NCBI GenBank assembly: GCA_011525625.1
Contig: WYAX01000016.1
Coordinates: 1-64,000 of the forward strand
Direction of reading: 5' to 3'
DNA: 64,000 nt
From: Nitrospira defluvii
GTDB lineage: Bacteria > Nitrospirota > Nitrospiria > Nitrospirales > Nitrospiraceae
Shown here: piece after piece, positions 49,982 through 60,900 of the stretch
How positions within the stretch are numbered: the stretch's first letter is position 1
How the letters are laid out: each line of letters opens with the position of its first letter
The notes under the pieces: model-generated
What the model was told of the DNA's origin: nothing
What the model saw: only the letters and a program-made list of their open reading frames with translations
The model's database searches: none
Made by a program: the position numbers and the translations under genes

Positions 49982-51253
49982 ATGGAGAGATGGCGTCGAT
50001 CAGTGACCCGGTTCGTTCAGGCGCAGCCGCAGGAATTGTGGCCGTTGACCTGGTCCTTCGCCTACTTTTTCTGCCTCCTCTGTGGTTACTACATTCTTCG
50101 TCCCGTACGCGACGAAATGGCGATCCAAGGCGGCGTGCAACATCTGCCCTGGATGATGACGGGCACCTTCCTCACCCTGTTGGCCGTCACCCCGCTTTTC
50201 GGTTGGTTGTCCGCGCGGTATTCACGCTATCGATTGTTGCTCGGGGTCTATCTCTTCTTTATTGCCAACCTGCTGGTGCTGTACCTGTTGATGACCGGCC
50301 GCCAGTCTCTGGAGTGGGTCGCCCGGGGATTCTTCGTATGGCTGTCGGTCTTCAATCTGTTCGTGGTGTCGGTGTTTTGGAGTTTCATGGCCGATCTCTT
50401 CACACCGGCCCAGGGCGCCCGACTCTTCGGGGTCATCGCGGCCGGTGGCAGTACGGGGGCCCTGTTCGGTCCGCTCATTACCACCGGACTGACCTATGTC
50501 TTTCCCGTTCCTGTGCTCATGCTGGCTTCGGCGCTGTGTCTGACGGCGTGCATCTGGTGCATCTACAAGCTGGAGGTGTGGAGTCGGAGCCGATCCGACT
50601 GCCATCGCGAGAACAGCGGCGAACCGCTGGGAGGTGGGTTTCTGGCCGGAGTGCGCCTCGTCTGGTCGTCGCCCTATCTGCTCGGTATCTGCGGCTATCT
50701 CACCTGCTTGACGATGACCGCAACCTTCCTCTACTTCGAGCAGGTGCGTCTGGTGGCCGAGCATTTCGATCAGCCGGAAGCGAGGACGAGGTTTTTCTCG
50801 ATGCTGGATTTCACGACCAATCTCCTCACGTGGCTGACTCAGCTCTTTATTACGAACCGTCTGGTGGTCCGATTCGGATTAGTGGTGGCGCTGCTCATTC
50901 TCCCGGCAGTCAGTCTGCTGGGGTTTTGTGGCATCGCCTTGTGGCCCGGGCTGGCGGTGTACGTGGTCTTTTCCGTGCTGCGCCGGGTGGGGGAATATGC
51001 GCTTTCCAAACCGGCGCGTGAAGTCCTGTTCACGGTGGTCAGCCGCGAAGAGAAATACAAAGCGAAGAATTTCATCGATACGGCGATCTCGCGCGCCGGG
51101 GATGCCTCCACGGGGTGGCTGGTTTCCGGCGTGAAGGCGCTTGGCGCGACGACCGTGCAGATTGCCTGGGCCCTGGTGCCGCTCATGGTGTTGTGGGGCT
51201 GGCTTGGCCGATGGTTGGCCGCACAGCAACGCAAGCAGGTTGATTCAGGGTAG
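49982..51253 (+). CDS. ATP/ADP-carrier-like MFS transporter
   Basis: 423 residues with about 12 membrane helices. The opening YFFCLLCGYYILRPVRDEMA and FSFMADLFTP-like segment (VFWSFMADLFTPAQGARLFG) resemble the TlcC/NTT nucleotide carrier superfamily, which also has many members in free-living bacteria with unknown substrates. Start at 49982 (MERWRRS) is preferred over an upstream ATG at 49946. Whether it moves nucleotides cannot be told from the sequence. Confidence 0.7.
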   Translation: MERWRRSVTRFVQAQPQELWPLTWSFAYFFCLLCGYYILRPVRDEMAIQGGVQHLPWMMTGTFLTLLAVTPLFGWLSARYSRYRLLLGVYLFFIANLLVLYLLMTGRQSLEWVARGFFVWLSVFNLFVVSVFWSFMADLFTPAQGARLFGVIAAGGSTGALFGPLITTGLTYVFPVPVLMLASALCLTACIWCIYKLEVWSRSRSDCHRENSGEPLGGGFLAGVRLVWSSPYLLGICGYLTCLTMTATFLYFEQVRLVAEHFDQPEARTRFFSMLDFTTNLLTWLTQLFITNRLVVRFGLVVALLILPAVSLLGFCGIALWPGLAVYVVFSVLRRVGEYALSKPAREVLFTVVSREEKYKAKNFIDTAISRAGDASTGWLVSGVKALGATTVQIAWALVPLMVLWGWLGRWLAAQQRKQVDSG

Positions 51254-51541
51254 CGGCCATCCGTTGCGGCACCTTGCCGTCCACTTTCGACGACTCCTGA
51301 CGATTCCTTTTATCTGACACCTCGCACGGCGTGATGCCCTCGGCATGGCGCTGCGTCTCCTCACGCTCGCACACCGTTCTCATCCTCTGTTCCGTCGAAA
51401 GACGCGCTCATTCCTTGAGTCTCGCGCGACATCTCATCTGTTTCACAATGGATCAGGAAAATGAACATGTGAAATTCATTACGCCATACGTCTTAGAAAG
51501 AAGAGAGCACGCGAACGGTTTCGAAGGAGTTCATAGGCACG

Positions 51542-54500
51542 ATGACTCACAGTGTGGTGAAGGCAATGCATACGACGCTTACGGATCTGCTTCAGCTGCG
51601 CGCCGCAACGACTCCCGCTCGGCATGCGTATAGCTACCTGCTGGACGGCGAAGAGCAGGAGGTTCGGTGGGACTATGCTGAATTGGACCGGCGCGCCAGG
51701 GCCATCGGCGCGTGGCTGCAGTCGTTCGGGGCAGAGGGGGCTCGTGCACTCCTGCTCTTTCCTCCGGGGCTAGACTATGTCGCCGCATTTTTCGGTTGTC
51801 TCTATGCCGGTGTCGTTGCCGTGCCGGCCTATCCGCCGCAACGCCAGCGAGGCGTGCCGCGGGTGCGCGCGATCCTTGCGGACTCGCGAGCCCAATTTGC
51901 CCTCTCGACGACGTCGGTCTGTGACGTGCTCAAGCGTGTGAGCGAAACGGGAGCAGACTATAAAGACCTCGCCGCGCTGCAATGGCTGAACACCGACCGG
52001 GTCGAGCCCGGCATTGAATCGCATTGGACTCCCCCGCGCCTCTCACCCGATACGCTGGCATTTCTCCAATACACCTCCGGGTCGACCGGAACCCCCAAGG
52101 GCGTCAAGGTGTCGCACGGCAACTTGCTGCACAACCAGCGGGCGATCCAGGAATCGTTCGGTCACACATCGGACGATGTCATCGTGGGCTGGCTGCCGCT
52201 CTATCACGACATGGGATTGATCGGAAATATCCTACAGCCGCTCTACGTAGGCGCCCCCTGCATTGTGATGTCGCCCGTCCACTTTTTGCAGAAGCCCGTC
52301 CGATGGTTGTCCGCGATTACCAAGCATCGTGCGACGACGAGCGGCGGGCCGAACTTCTCGTACGAACTCTGTGTCAGGCAGGTCACGGACGCTCAGCTCG
52401 CCGATTTGGATCTCCGTTCATGGAGCGTGGCGTTTAACGGGGCCGAGCCGGTGCGCGCGGCAACTATTGAGCGCTTTTCTCAGCGGTTTGGTGTGTGCGG
52501 TTTTCGCCGGCAGGCATTCTACCCCTGTTACGGATTAGCGGAAGCGACGCTGTTGGTGACGGGTGGAACGAAGGGTGCGCCCTTGGTTGTTCGCTCGAAT
52601 GGAGCCAACGCCGGTGCCGACGAGGCGCGGGAATCTTCCACTGCTCGGGATACCCGCATCGTGGGTTGCGGAAGGGCAAGAGCGGGACAGTCGGTCCGTA
52701 TCGTCCATCCGGATTCCGGCATTGTGTGCCCCGATGGTCAAGAGGGGGAGATTTGGGTCGAGGGTCCATCCGTCGCGCAGGGCTATTGGGAGAATGAGGA
52801 GGCATCCAACGCGACCTTTCAGGCGGCGTTGGCGACGAGCGGCGAAGGCCCGTTTCTTAGGACGGGCGATCTCGGGTTTCTGCATGGCGGCGACCTGTTC
52901 GTCACGGGTCGCTTGAAGGATCTCATCATCGTCCGCGGCCGGAACCATTATCCGCAGGACATCGAGCGAACGGTCGAAGAATCCCATCAGTCCCTCAGGC
53001 CCGGTGGCTGTGCGGCCTTCTCCGTGACCGAAGGTGAAGAAGAGCAGTTGGTCGTGGTGCAAGAGGTCTCGCCGCGCGCCGGAAGGCTCGATATGCCTGC
53101 GATCACCGATGCCATCCGCCAGGCTGTGGCGCACGCCCATGAGGTGGCGATATCCGCCGTTGTGCTCATCAAGGCCGGGAGTTTACCCAAGACCTCCAGT
53201 GGAAAGGTGCAGCGAAGTCTCTGTCGAACGCAATTCCTCGCCCGCTCGTTATCGGTGGTGGGGGAGTCGACGTTGGAGACAATCCCGGACGGTCCGGTTC
53301 TGGTCGAGGAGGCCCTCGCTTCCGGGGGGGCAGAGAATGGGGAGGTGGGAGCCGCGATCGCCGAACTGTGGTCGCAGGTGTTGAACCGACCGGCAGTGGG
53401 ACCACAGGACGACTTCTTCGCCCTAGGCGGAGATTCTCTGCGCGGATTGCAGATGGTCGCGCGTGTCCAGGAGGTTCGAGGCATCGAGGTGCCCCTGGAC
53501 ATACTGTTTGAACATCCGACACTCGCCGCCTTCACGGAGTTCGTCTCCTCCATTGTTCCTGCTCCGGCTGAATCATCGGGCGACCCGATCCCGACGACGG
53601 CGCGGGGGGGCATGTTGCCCCTGTCGTTTTCTCAGGAACGGTTTTGGTTCTTCGAACAGTTGTCGTCCGGCAGTTCGATCAACAACATTCCGGTCGCATT
53701 GCGACTCCGGGGGGCGCTGGATGTGGAGGCGTTGCGTAACGCGGTGAACGAAATCGTTCGACGTCACGAGATCCTCCGGGCTTCCTTCACACTGGTCGAC
53801 GGCCGTCCGTCCCACGTCATCGCTCCGCATCTGTCGCTCCCCTTGGATGTTGACGGGCTGGTCGCCGAGGGTGACGCGCAGCGGGACGCAGAGGTCCTTC
53901 GGGTGGTGCAGGCGGAAGCCTGCCGACCGTTTGATCTGGCTGCCGGGCCGCTGATCCGTTGCCGCCTGTTTCGACTCGCGGAGACCGATCACCTGTTGTC
54001 GGTGACCGTGCACCACATCGTCGCCGACGGCCAGTCGATGGAAATCATCCGGCGTGAATTGTCCAGCCTCTATACCGCCTTCCGGCACAACCGAGCCGTC
54101 TCCCTGCCGGTGCTCCCTCTCCAATACGTCGATGTCGCAGCGTGGCAGCGCCGGCAGGTCGGCAGTGACGTCCAGCGCCGGCAACTCGAATTTTGGCGAG
54201 GCCGCCTCGACGGGGTGCCGCCGTTGCTGACGCTACCCTGGGACTATTCACGTCCCGCTGTTCAGGGGCATCGAGGCGCACGGTATTCCTGGACGATTTC
54301 ACCTGCGACCGGCGAGCGTCTTCAGGCCCTGGGACGTCGTTACCGGGTCACGCCGTTCATGCTGTTGTTGTCGGCCTTCGCGCTGTTGCTGTCTCGATAC
54401 AGCGGGCAGACCGACTTCTGCATCGGCACGCCGGTGGCCAATCGGGGAAGGCGCGAGTCGCAAGCGCTCGTCGGCTGCTTCGTCAATACGGTGGCGTTGA

Positions 54501-57271
54501 GGATGGCACTGGGCGGTAACCCGCTTCTTTCCGACTTCCTGCGCCAAGTGCGGAAGACCGTGCTCGAGGCGCAGGCGCACCAGGAACTGCCTTTCGAACG
54601 GTTAGTGGATGAATTGGGGATTGCGCGGGAGCTCGGCCATACACCGTTGTTCCAGGTCATGTTTGTCTTGGAGGAAACCTCATCGGAAGCCGCTCGGCTC
54701 GACGATCTGAACATTGCGCGATTGCCCGTCAGTACGGGCACCTCGGTGTTCGACCTCACCTTGGAAATGGTCCGCAGGCCGGACGGCAGCGTGGATGCTG
54801 TGTTCGAATACAGCGTCGATCTGTTTGCCGACACGACGATTGCGCGGATGGCCGGTCACCTCAATCAACTGCTCCGACAACTCGCGGCGGAACCGGATAG
54901 GTCTCTGAGCGACTGCCCCATGCTTTCGGTCGCGGAACAGGCTGCGGTGCTGGCCGAGGGCAGAGGACCGCACAAGCCGGGGCTTCAAGTCTCTTGTCTC
55001 CATCGCCTGATCGAAGCGCAAACAGGTCTTACGCCGGACGCACCTGCGCTTGAATGTGCGCAGGGTGCCGCCACCTACGACGAGTTGAACCGCAGAGCCA
55101 ATCGGTTGGCGCGGTATCTCCGAGTACAAGGAATCGGGTCGGATATGACTGTGGGTCTCTGTATCGATCGTTCGTTGGAGCTTGCGGTCGGCCTGCTGGG
55201 GTGCCTGAAGGCCGGTGTCGTCTATGTGCCGATGGATCCCGCCTATCCGATCGAACGCAAGTCCGCCATTCTTCGCGACGCGCAACCCTCCCTGATCCTG
55301 ACACAAGCCAAACACGTTGGCGGGTTGCCGCCGCATGCGATGGCGACCTTCCTTCTCGATGAGCAATGGGAAATGGCCGCCGGGTTGCCCGACCACAATC
55401 TCACAACCGGTCCACACCCGGATCAACTGGCCTATCTGTTGTATACGTCCGGCACGACGGGGCAACCGAAAGGCATCGGCATCTCCCATCGATCCCTGAG
55501 CAATCATAGTCTGGCGACGCGTGAGGCCTATGGGCTTTCAGCGCAGGATCGCGTCCTCCAGTTTGCTTCCCCGAGTTTCGACGTGATGGTGGAAGAGTGT
55601 TTTCCGACGTGGCTGGCCGGAGGTACCGTCGTGTTGCGATCCGACGTGCCAGTTCCCGCCTATGGCGAGTTCAGCGACGACCTCCGGGAGCGACAGGTGA
55701 CGGTCGTCAACCTGCCGACCCCGTATTGGGCCGGATGGATCGAGGAGGTGGAACGCACCGCGGTTGCGCTCCCGCCCTCCCTCCGGCTGACGATCGTCGG
55801 CAGCGAGCAGGTGCACGTGGACGATCTGCGCCGTTGGCGGCGTCTGGCCGGTTCCTGCGCCTGGTGCAATGCCTATGGGCCGACCGAGGCTACCGTCACC
55901 GCCAGCATCTATCCCCTGGAGACCGGCGCACCGAAACCCGAGTGGCGAACCGTTCCTATCGGCCGGCCGATCGCCAATGTCGACCTCTATGTCCTCGATT
56001 CTCAGTGTCAGCCGGTTCCGATCGGTGTCCCCGGCGAGCTGTACATCGGTGGAGCGGGATTGGCGCGTGGATACCACCGCCTGCCGGCGCTGACAGCCGA
56101 ACGCTTCATTCCCCATCCCTTCAGTGTCGAAGGAGGCGCGCGATTGTATCGTACGGGCGATCTGGCGCGTCGCCGGGCCGACGGCCAACTGGAGTTTCTC
56201 GGCCGCGGAGATGATCAGATCAAGATTCGCGGTTTCCGTGTGGAACTGCAGGACATTGAAAGCCACATCCGTCTTCACCCTCAGATCAAAGACGCCCGGG
56301 TGTGGCTCGAATCCGACAAGGGTGCCGATTGGTCGACGCTCCTCGCGGGGCTACGCGAGGTCGAGTCCGAGGAGATGGTGCGGAGCATCGAAACGTTGTC
56401 GGTGGCCGAGGCGCAATGGCTCTACGATATGGAGTCGGATAGCGAGCAACGGAGGAAAACGGTGATTCAACGCAAGCCGGAATTCGAGGTCTTCCTCAAG
56501 ATCAACAAGGACGAGTTTCTTACCCCTCCGCGCGCCAATCAACGTAATTGGCTGCTGCGGCGGGCCCTCGACGAATTCTCCGACGATTTGGTCGCTCTCG
56601 ACGACCTGTCCAAACGGTTCGTCTCAGGATCGGACCGGGCCGATATCGCCCGCACCTGGACGGACAGTCATGCGGAGTATCGACCGTCGGAGCTGATCAT
56701 CGAAGGACAGCAGGTCATGCAGGACTGGGAGGCGCCGTTGATGAAGGCGATGGCCGACATCGTCACCGAACAGCACGGTGATGTGCTCGAGGTCGGGTTC
56801 GGCATGGGGATCTCGGCTTCCTACATTCAGGCCGGTCAACCGCGCTCTCACACGATCATCGAATGCAATCGGGACGTCATGCAGGCCTTCGGCGAATGGG
56901 TCGACCGTTATCGCGATCGCGATATCCGGCTCGTGCAGGGGCGATGGCAGGACGTGGTGGACGATCTGGGGCTGTTCGACGGCGTCTTCTTCGATACCTA
57001 CCCGGCCAGCGAGGCGGAGTTCGAGGAATCGGTGATCAATAGTATCACGTTCGCCGAGGGGTTCATTCCCGTCGCGGCGAAGCTCCTGCGTCCCGGCGGC
57101 GTCTTTACCTATTACACCAACGAGATCGATTCCTTCAGTCGACGGCACCAACGGTTCCTGCTGTCGCATTTCAGCTCATTTACGCTGAGTGTCGTGCGAT
57201 CGCTGCTGCCGCCGGACGACTGTCACTACTGGTGGGCCGACTCCATGGTGTTGGTCAAGGCGGTGAAGTGA
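51542..57271 (+). CDS. Hybrid NRPS: FAAL-ACP-C-A with GAMT-like methyltransferase
   Basis: 1909 residues. FAAL (about 10-590, YTSGSTGTPKGVKVSH near 177, activates a fatty acid as acyl-AMP); ACP (DDFFALGGDSLRG near 623-635); condensation domain (about 690-1120, VHHIVADG near 820); adenylation domain (about 1170-1580, YTSGTTGQPKG near 1300, GDDQIKIRGFRVEL the A8 motif); then a linker and a methyltransferase (about 1680-1909) with VLEVGFGMG near 1750, FDTYP and PPDDCHYWW, closely like guanidinoacetate N-methyltransferase. The A9-A10 motifs and the PCP are absent; they are in the next ORF. ATG 51566 is an alternative start. Confidence 0.9.
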   Translation: MTHSVVKAMHTTLTDLLQLRAATTPARHAYSYLLDGEEQEVRWDYAELDRRARAIGAWLQSFGAEGARALLLFPPGLDYVAAFFGCLYAGVVAVPAYPPQRQRGVPRVRAILADSRAQFALSTTSVCDVLKRVSETGADYKDLAALQWLNTDRVEPGIESHWTPPRLSPDTLAFLQYTSGSTGTPKGVKVSHGNLLHNQRAIQESFGHTSDDVIVGWLPLYHDMGLIGNILQPLYVGAPCIVMSPVHFLQKPVRWLSAITKHRATTSGGPNFSYELCVRQVTDAQLADLDLRSWSVAFNGAEPVRAATIERFSQRFGVCGFRRQAFYPCYGLAEATLLVTGGTKGAPLVVRSNGANAGADEARESSTARDTRIVGCGRARAGQSVRIVHPDSGIVCPDGQEGEIWVEGPSVAQGYWENEEASNATFQAALATSGEGPFLRTGDLGFLHGGDLFVTGRLKDLIIVRGRNHYPQDIERTVEESHQSLRPGGCAAFSVTEGEEEQLVVVQEVSPRAGRLDMPAITDAIRQAVAHAHEVAISAVVLIKAGSLPKTSSGKVQRSLCRTQFLARSLSVVGESTLETIPDGPVLVEEALASGGAENGEVGAAIAELWSQVLNRPAVGPQDDFFALGGDSLRGLQMVARVQEVRGIEVPLDILFEHPTLAAFTEFVSSIVPAPAESSGDPIPTTARGGMLPLSFSQERFWFFEQLSSGSSINNIPVALRLRGALDVEALRNAVNEIVRRHEILRASFTLVDGRPSHVIAPHLSLPLDVDGLVAEGDAQRDAEVLRVVQAEACRPFDLAAGPLIRCRLFRLAETDHLLSVTVHHIVADGQSMEIIRRELSSLYTAFRHNRAVSLPVLPLQYVDVAAWQRRQVGSDVQRRQLEFWRGRLDGVPPLLTLPWDYSRPAVQGHRGARYSWTISPATGERLQALGRRYRVTPFMLLLSAFALLLSRYSGQTDFCIGTPVANRGRRESQALVGCFVNTVALRMALGGNPLLSDFLRQVRKTVLEAQAHQELPFERLVDELGIARELGHTPLFQVMFVLEETSSEAARLDDLNIARLPVSTGTSVFDLTLEMVRRPDGSVDAVFEYSVDLFADTTIARMAGHLNQLLRQLAAEPDRSLSDCPMLSVAEQAAVLAEGRGPHKPGLQVSCLHRLIEAQTGLTPDAPALECAQGAATYDELNRRANRLARYLRVQGIGSDMTVGLCIDRSLELAVGLLGCLKAGVVYVPMDPAYPIERKSAILRDAQPSLILTQAKHVGGLPPHAMATFLLDEQWEMAAGLPDHNLTTGPHPDQLAYLLYTSGTTGQPKGIGISHRSLSNHSLATREAYGLSAQDRVLQFASPSFDVMVEECFPTWLAGGTVVLRSDVPVPAYGEFSDDLRERQVTVVNLPTPYWAGWIEEVERTAVALPPSLRLTIVGSEQVHVDDLRRWRRLAGSCAWCNAYGPTEATVTASIYPLETGAPKPEWRTVPIGRPIANVDLYVLDSQCQPVPIGVPGELYIGGAGLARGYHRLPALTAERFIPHPFSVEGGARLYRTGDLARRRADGQLEFLGRGDDQIKIRGFRVELQDIESHIRLHPQIKDARVWLESDKGADWSTLLAGLREVESEEMVRSIETLSVAEAQWLYDMESDSEQRRKTVIQRKPEFEVFLKINKDEFLTPPRANQRNWLLRRALDEFSDDLVALDDLSKRFVSGSDRADIARTWTDSHAEYRPSELIIEGQQVMQDWEAPLMKAMADIVTEQHGDVLEVGFGMGISASYIQAGQPRSHTIIECNRDVMQAFGEWVDRYRDRDIRLVQGRWQDVVDDLGLFDGVFFDTYPASEAEFEESVINSITFAEGFIPVAAKLLRPGGVFTYYTNEIDSFSRRHQRFLLSHFSSFTLSVVRSLLPPDDCHYWWADSMVLVKAVK

Positions 57272-57272
57272 C

Positions 57273-57917
57273 ATGAGCGATCCGGTGCAGCGCATCCAAC
57301 GGCTCAGTGACTCTCACCGCCGGTTGCTTCGCCTTCGCCTGACCAGGCAGGAGCGGGCGGGCGAGGCACGCCTGGTCGGATATGTCGTGGCTCATGAGTC
57401 CCATGCACTCACCGGGCTCGATCTCCGCGAGTTTCTGTCCTCTCGGATACCGGACTATATGGTCCCCAGCCGCTGGGTCTTCCTGGATGCCTGGCCGACA
57501 ACCACCCGCGGCAAGGTCGATCGGAAGGCGTTGCAGGCACTGGTGCGATCCGCTCCGGACTCCTCCACGGAACGGGCTCGGCCGCAGGACCAGCGTGAAC
57601 GGGCGGTGGCCGCAATTTGGGAAGAGGTGTTGGGCGTCCGGGACATCGGCGTGGATGACAACTTTTTCGACCTCGGCGGCCATTCGTTGCTGCTGCCCAA
57701 AGTGCTGACGCAGTTACGGGCCGTCGCCGATCGGGACCTCTCGATGGTGGATCTGTTCCGCTATCCCACGATTCGTACCGTGGCCGCCGCGATGGGAAGC
57801 ACTCAGGATGCCGGTCCCGAGAACAGCCGGACTCAACAGCTCAAGGACACACACAATGCGGGGGTACGCCGGCTGAAACAGCGCCGTGCCCAGCGGATGG
57901 GATCGAGGAGCGAATGA
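57273..57917 (+). CDS. Stand-alone adenylation C-terminal end plus peptidyl carrier protein
   Basis: 214 residues starting 1 nt after the NRPS stop, in a different frame. It opens RIQRLSDSHRRLLRLRL, continues with LREFLSSRIPDYMVPSRWVF (A9) and TTRGKVDRKAL (A10, holding the lysine that contacts the substrate), then a PCP with DNFFDLGGHSLLLP whose Ser takes phosphopantetheine. It therefore completes the A domain left open upstream. Its stop overlaps the PKS start by 4 nt. It could be a separate protein that docks, or the outcome of a frameshift. Confidence 0.85.
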   Translation: MSDPVQRIQRLSDSHRRLLRLRLTRQERAGEARLVGYVVAHESHALTGLDLREFLSSRIPDYMVPSRWVFLDAWPTTTRGKVDRKALQALVRSAPDSSTERARPQDQRERAVAAIWEEVLGVRDIGVDDNFFDLGGHSLLLPKVLTQLRAVADRDLSMVDLFRYPTIRTVAAAMGSTQDAGPENSRTQQLKDTHNAGVRRLKQRRAQRMGSRSE

Positions 57918-60900
57918 ACCGTTTCGATTCACAGACTGAACCGACCGCGCAGCAGGAGGGCTTGGACATCGCCGTGATCGGCATGGCCGGCCGGTTTCCC
58001 GGTGCGCCCGACGTGGAGACATTTTGGCGGAACCTCTCCGACGGGGAAGAATCGGTCTCAGCGCTCACCCTCCAACAACTCTTGGATGCCGGTGTCGACC
58101 GGCAGACGGCCGAACGCCCGAATTATGTGAAGGCCCGTGCCATTCTGGAAGGGATCGATCTGTTCGATGCGCCCCTGTTCGGGATGACGCCGAAGGAAGC
58201 GGAGATGACGGACCCCCAACAGCGCCTGCTGCTGGAATGTGCCTGGGAGACCCTCGATCGGGCGGGATACGATCCGCTGCGGTATTCAGGCTCGATCGGG
58301 GTGTATGCCGGTTCCAGTACGAGCGGCTACCTCTACCAACTGTTCCCGCGCCGGGTGCTGTTGCAATCGCCGGCAGAAATGTCTGCGATGTTGGGTGTCG
58401 AGAAAGATTCTCTGGCCACGAGGCTGTCGTACAAATTGAATCTGCGTGGTCCGAGCCTCGCCGTTCAGACCGCCTGCTCCACGTCCCTGGTCGCCGTCCA
58501 TTTGGCCTGTCAGGCGTTGCTGAGCGGCGAATGCGACATGGCGCTCGCGGGCGGGGTGTCCGTTACGGTGCCCCAAACGGTCGGGTATCTGTATCAGGAG
58601 GGAGGCATCGTCTCACCGGACGGGCACTGCCGCGCCTTCGATGCAAAAGCGGAGGGCACGGTCGGAGGCAGTGGGGTCGGGCTTGTGCTGTTGAAGCGGC
58701 TGCACGATGCGCTGAGCGAGGGCGACCACATCCTGGCCGTCGTCAAGGGGTCGGCCGTCAACAACGACGGCGCGTCGAAGGTCGGGTATACGGCGCCCGG
58801 AGTCGAGGGACAGGCCCGTGTGATCACCGCTGCCCATGTCGCAGCCGGCGTCGACGCCGAGTCGATCTCGTACGTGGAGGCCCACGGGACCGGGACGCCG
58901 ATGGGAGATCCCATCGAGGTCGCGGGACTGACGGAGGCCTTTCGCGCCAGCACGGCGCGCGCCGGGTTCTGTGCGATCGGTTCAGTCAAAAGCAATATCG
59001 GACACCTCGATGCCGCGGCCGGCATCGCCGGAATGATCAAAACGATACTGGCTCTCGTCCACCGGAAGATTCCGGCCAGCTTGCATTTTACCGATCCCAA
59101 TCCCGCTATCGATTTCACCGCCACGCCGTTTTACGTGAACCGGAAGTTGACGCAGTGGGAGGGACGCCGTCCGCGGCGGGCGGGCGTGAGTTCCTTCGGT
59201 CTCGGTGGCACCAACGCTCATATCGTGCTGGAGGAGGCGCCGGCCGCCCCCGCCGTTTCGGCATCGCCCGACGAGACACCTCGACTGCTGATCCTCTCGG
59301 CACGCTCCAAAGAAGCCGTTACCAAAGCAGCGGAGCGCCTGGCCGATTCCTTGAGCGCGACTCCCGACGTCGACCTCGACGATGTGGCGTACACACTGCA
59401 GGAAGGTCGCCGGACTTTTCCCTATCGCCGCTGGGTCGTGGCTCAGTCGGCTGAAAAGGCTCGCCAGGGGCTTGCCGGTCCGGATCTCTTCTCCGGCGCG
59501 TCGGGCCCGATCGCGGAGACCGATCGCATCGCCTTCATGTTTTCCGGGCAGGGCTCACAATACGCCCACATGGGTCGGGGGCTCTATGAACAGCAGCCGA
59601 CGTTTCGGCAAGAGGTCGATCGTTGTGCCGATCTGCTCACGCGCCATCTCGGGCGGGACATTCGCCGCGTGCTGTTCCCCAACGTGGCCGGGGAGAGTGA
59701 AGTGATCCATCGTACGGCCATGACGCAGCCGGCGTTGTTCGTCTTCGAGTATGCGCTCGCGCGCACCTGGATGGCCTGGGGCGTCTCGCCCGTCGCCATG
59801 ATCGGTCACAGTATCGGTGAATACGTCGCCGCCTGCCTGTCCGGGTTGTTCTCTTTGGAGGATGCGCTCGCGGTGGTGGCGATGCGAGGGCGGCTCATGC
59901 AGGAGTTGCCCCCCGGAGGGATGGCCGCCGTTTCCTTGACGGAAGCGGAGCTACGCCCGCTGCTCGGCTCGGGACTGGACCTCGCGGCGGTGAATGCTCC
60001 GACACAATGCGTCGTCTCCGGGCCGCAGGAGTCGCTCACGAAATTCGAAGGCGACCTGGCGGCACGCGGCATCAAGCTGCGCCGGCTTTCGACCTCTCAC
60101 GCGTTTCACTCGGCCATGATGGAGCCGATGCTCGCGCGCTTCTCCTCCTTCCTTTCGACGGTGACCTTTCATGAGGTGCGAATCCCCTGGGTCTCGAACG
60201 TGACCGGGGGCTGGATCCGTCGCGACGAGGCCGCCGACCCGGCCTACTGGGTTCGTCATCTTCGCGGGACCGTCCGCTTCTCCGACGGCGTTCGTACGTT
60301 GTGCGAGGGGCCGCCGAAGATCCTGTTGGAAGTCGGACCAGGTCGCACTCTGCAGACGCTCGCGCAACGCCATGCCGAAGCCTCGACCGGTCCCATCCAC
60401 GCATCCATTCCGGGGCGAGAGCTCAACGAGATGGCAGGCCTGCTGATGGCGCTGGGGTCCTTGTGGGGCGCCGGGGCATCGGTTGATTGGAGCGGAGTGC
60501 GGAGTGGTCGACGCGGCAGGCGAGTGCCCTTGCCCGCCTATCCGTTCGAACGGCAACGTTATTGGCTTGAGACTCGGCAGGACGTGCCGCAGTCGGCTTC
60601 GCTCAACAGCCGCAGAGACCCCTCGCAGTGGTTCTATCAACCATCCTGGAAGCGGTCGGTGCTTGTCTCCAAAAAGGAACCGCGCACCGACGGCCACTGG
60701 CTGATCTTCGTCGATGATGATCGAGCCGAGGGCTGGTTGCGCGCACAGTTGACGCCGCTGGTCGGCTCGGTCACCACGGTGCGTCCTGGGGCCGGATTTG
60801 CCCGCGAGTCCGACGGCCGCTATCGGCTTCGTCTCGATTCACGCGACGATCATGAGACGTTGCGCCGGGAATTGGCTGCCGGCGGCGCCGACGCATCCTG

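Noticed and set aside
51254..51541. Promoter ahead of the NRPS gene
   Set aside because: There are AT-rich patches, but no convincing -35/-10 pair; only a GAAGGAG-type ribosome site about 12 nt before ATG is clear.
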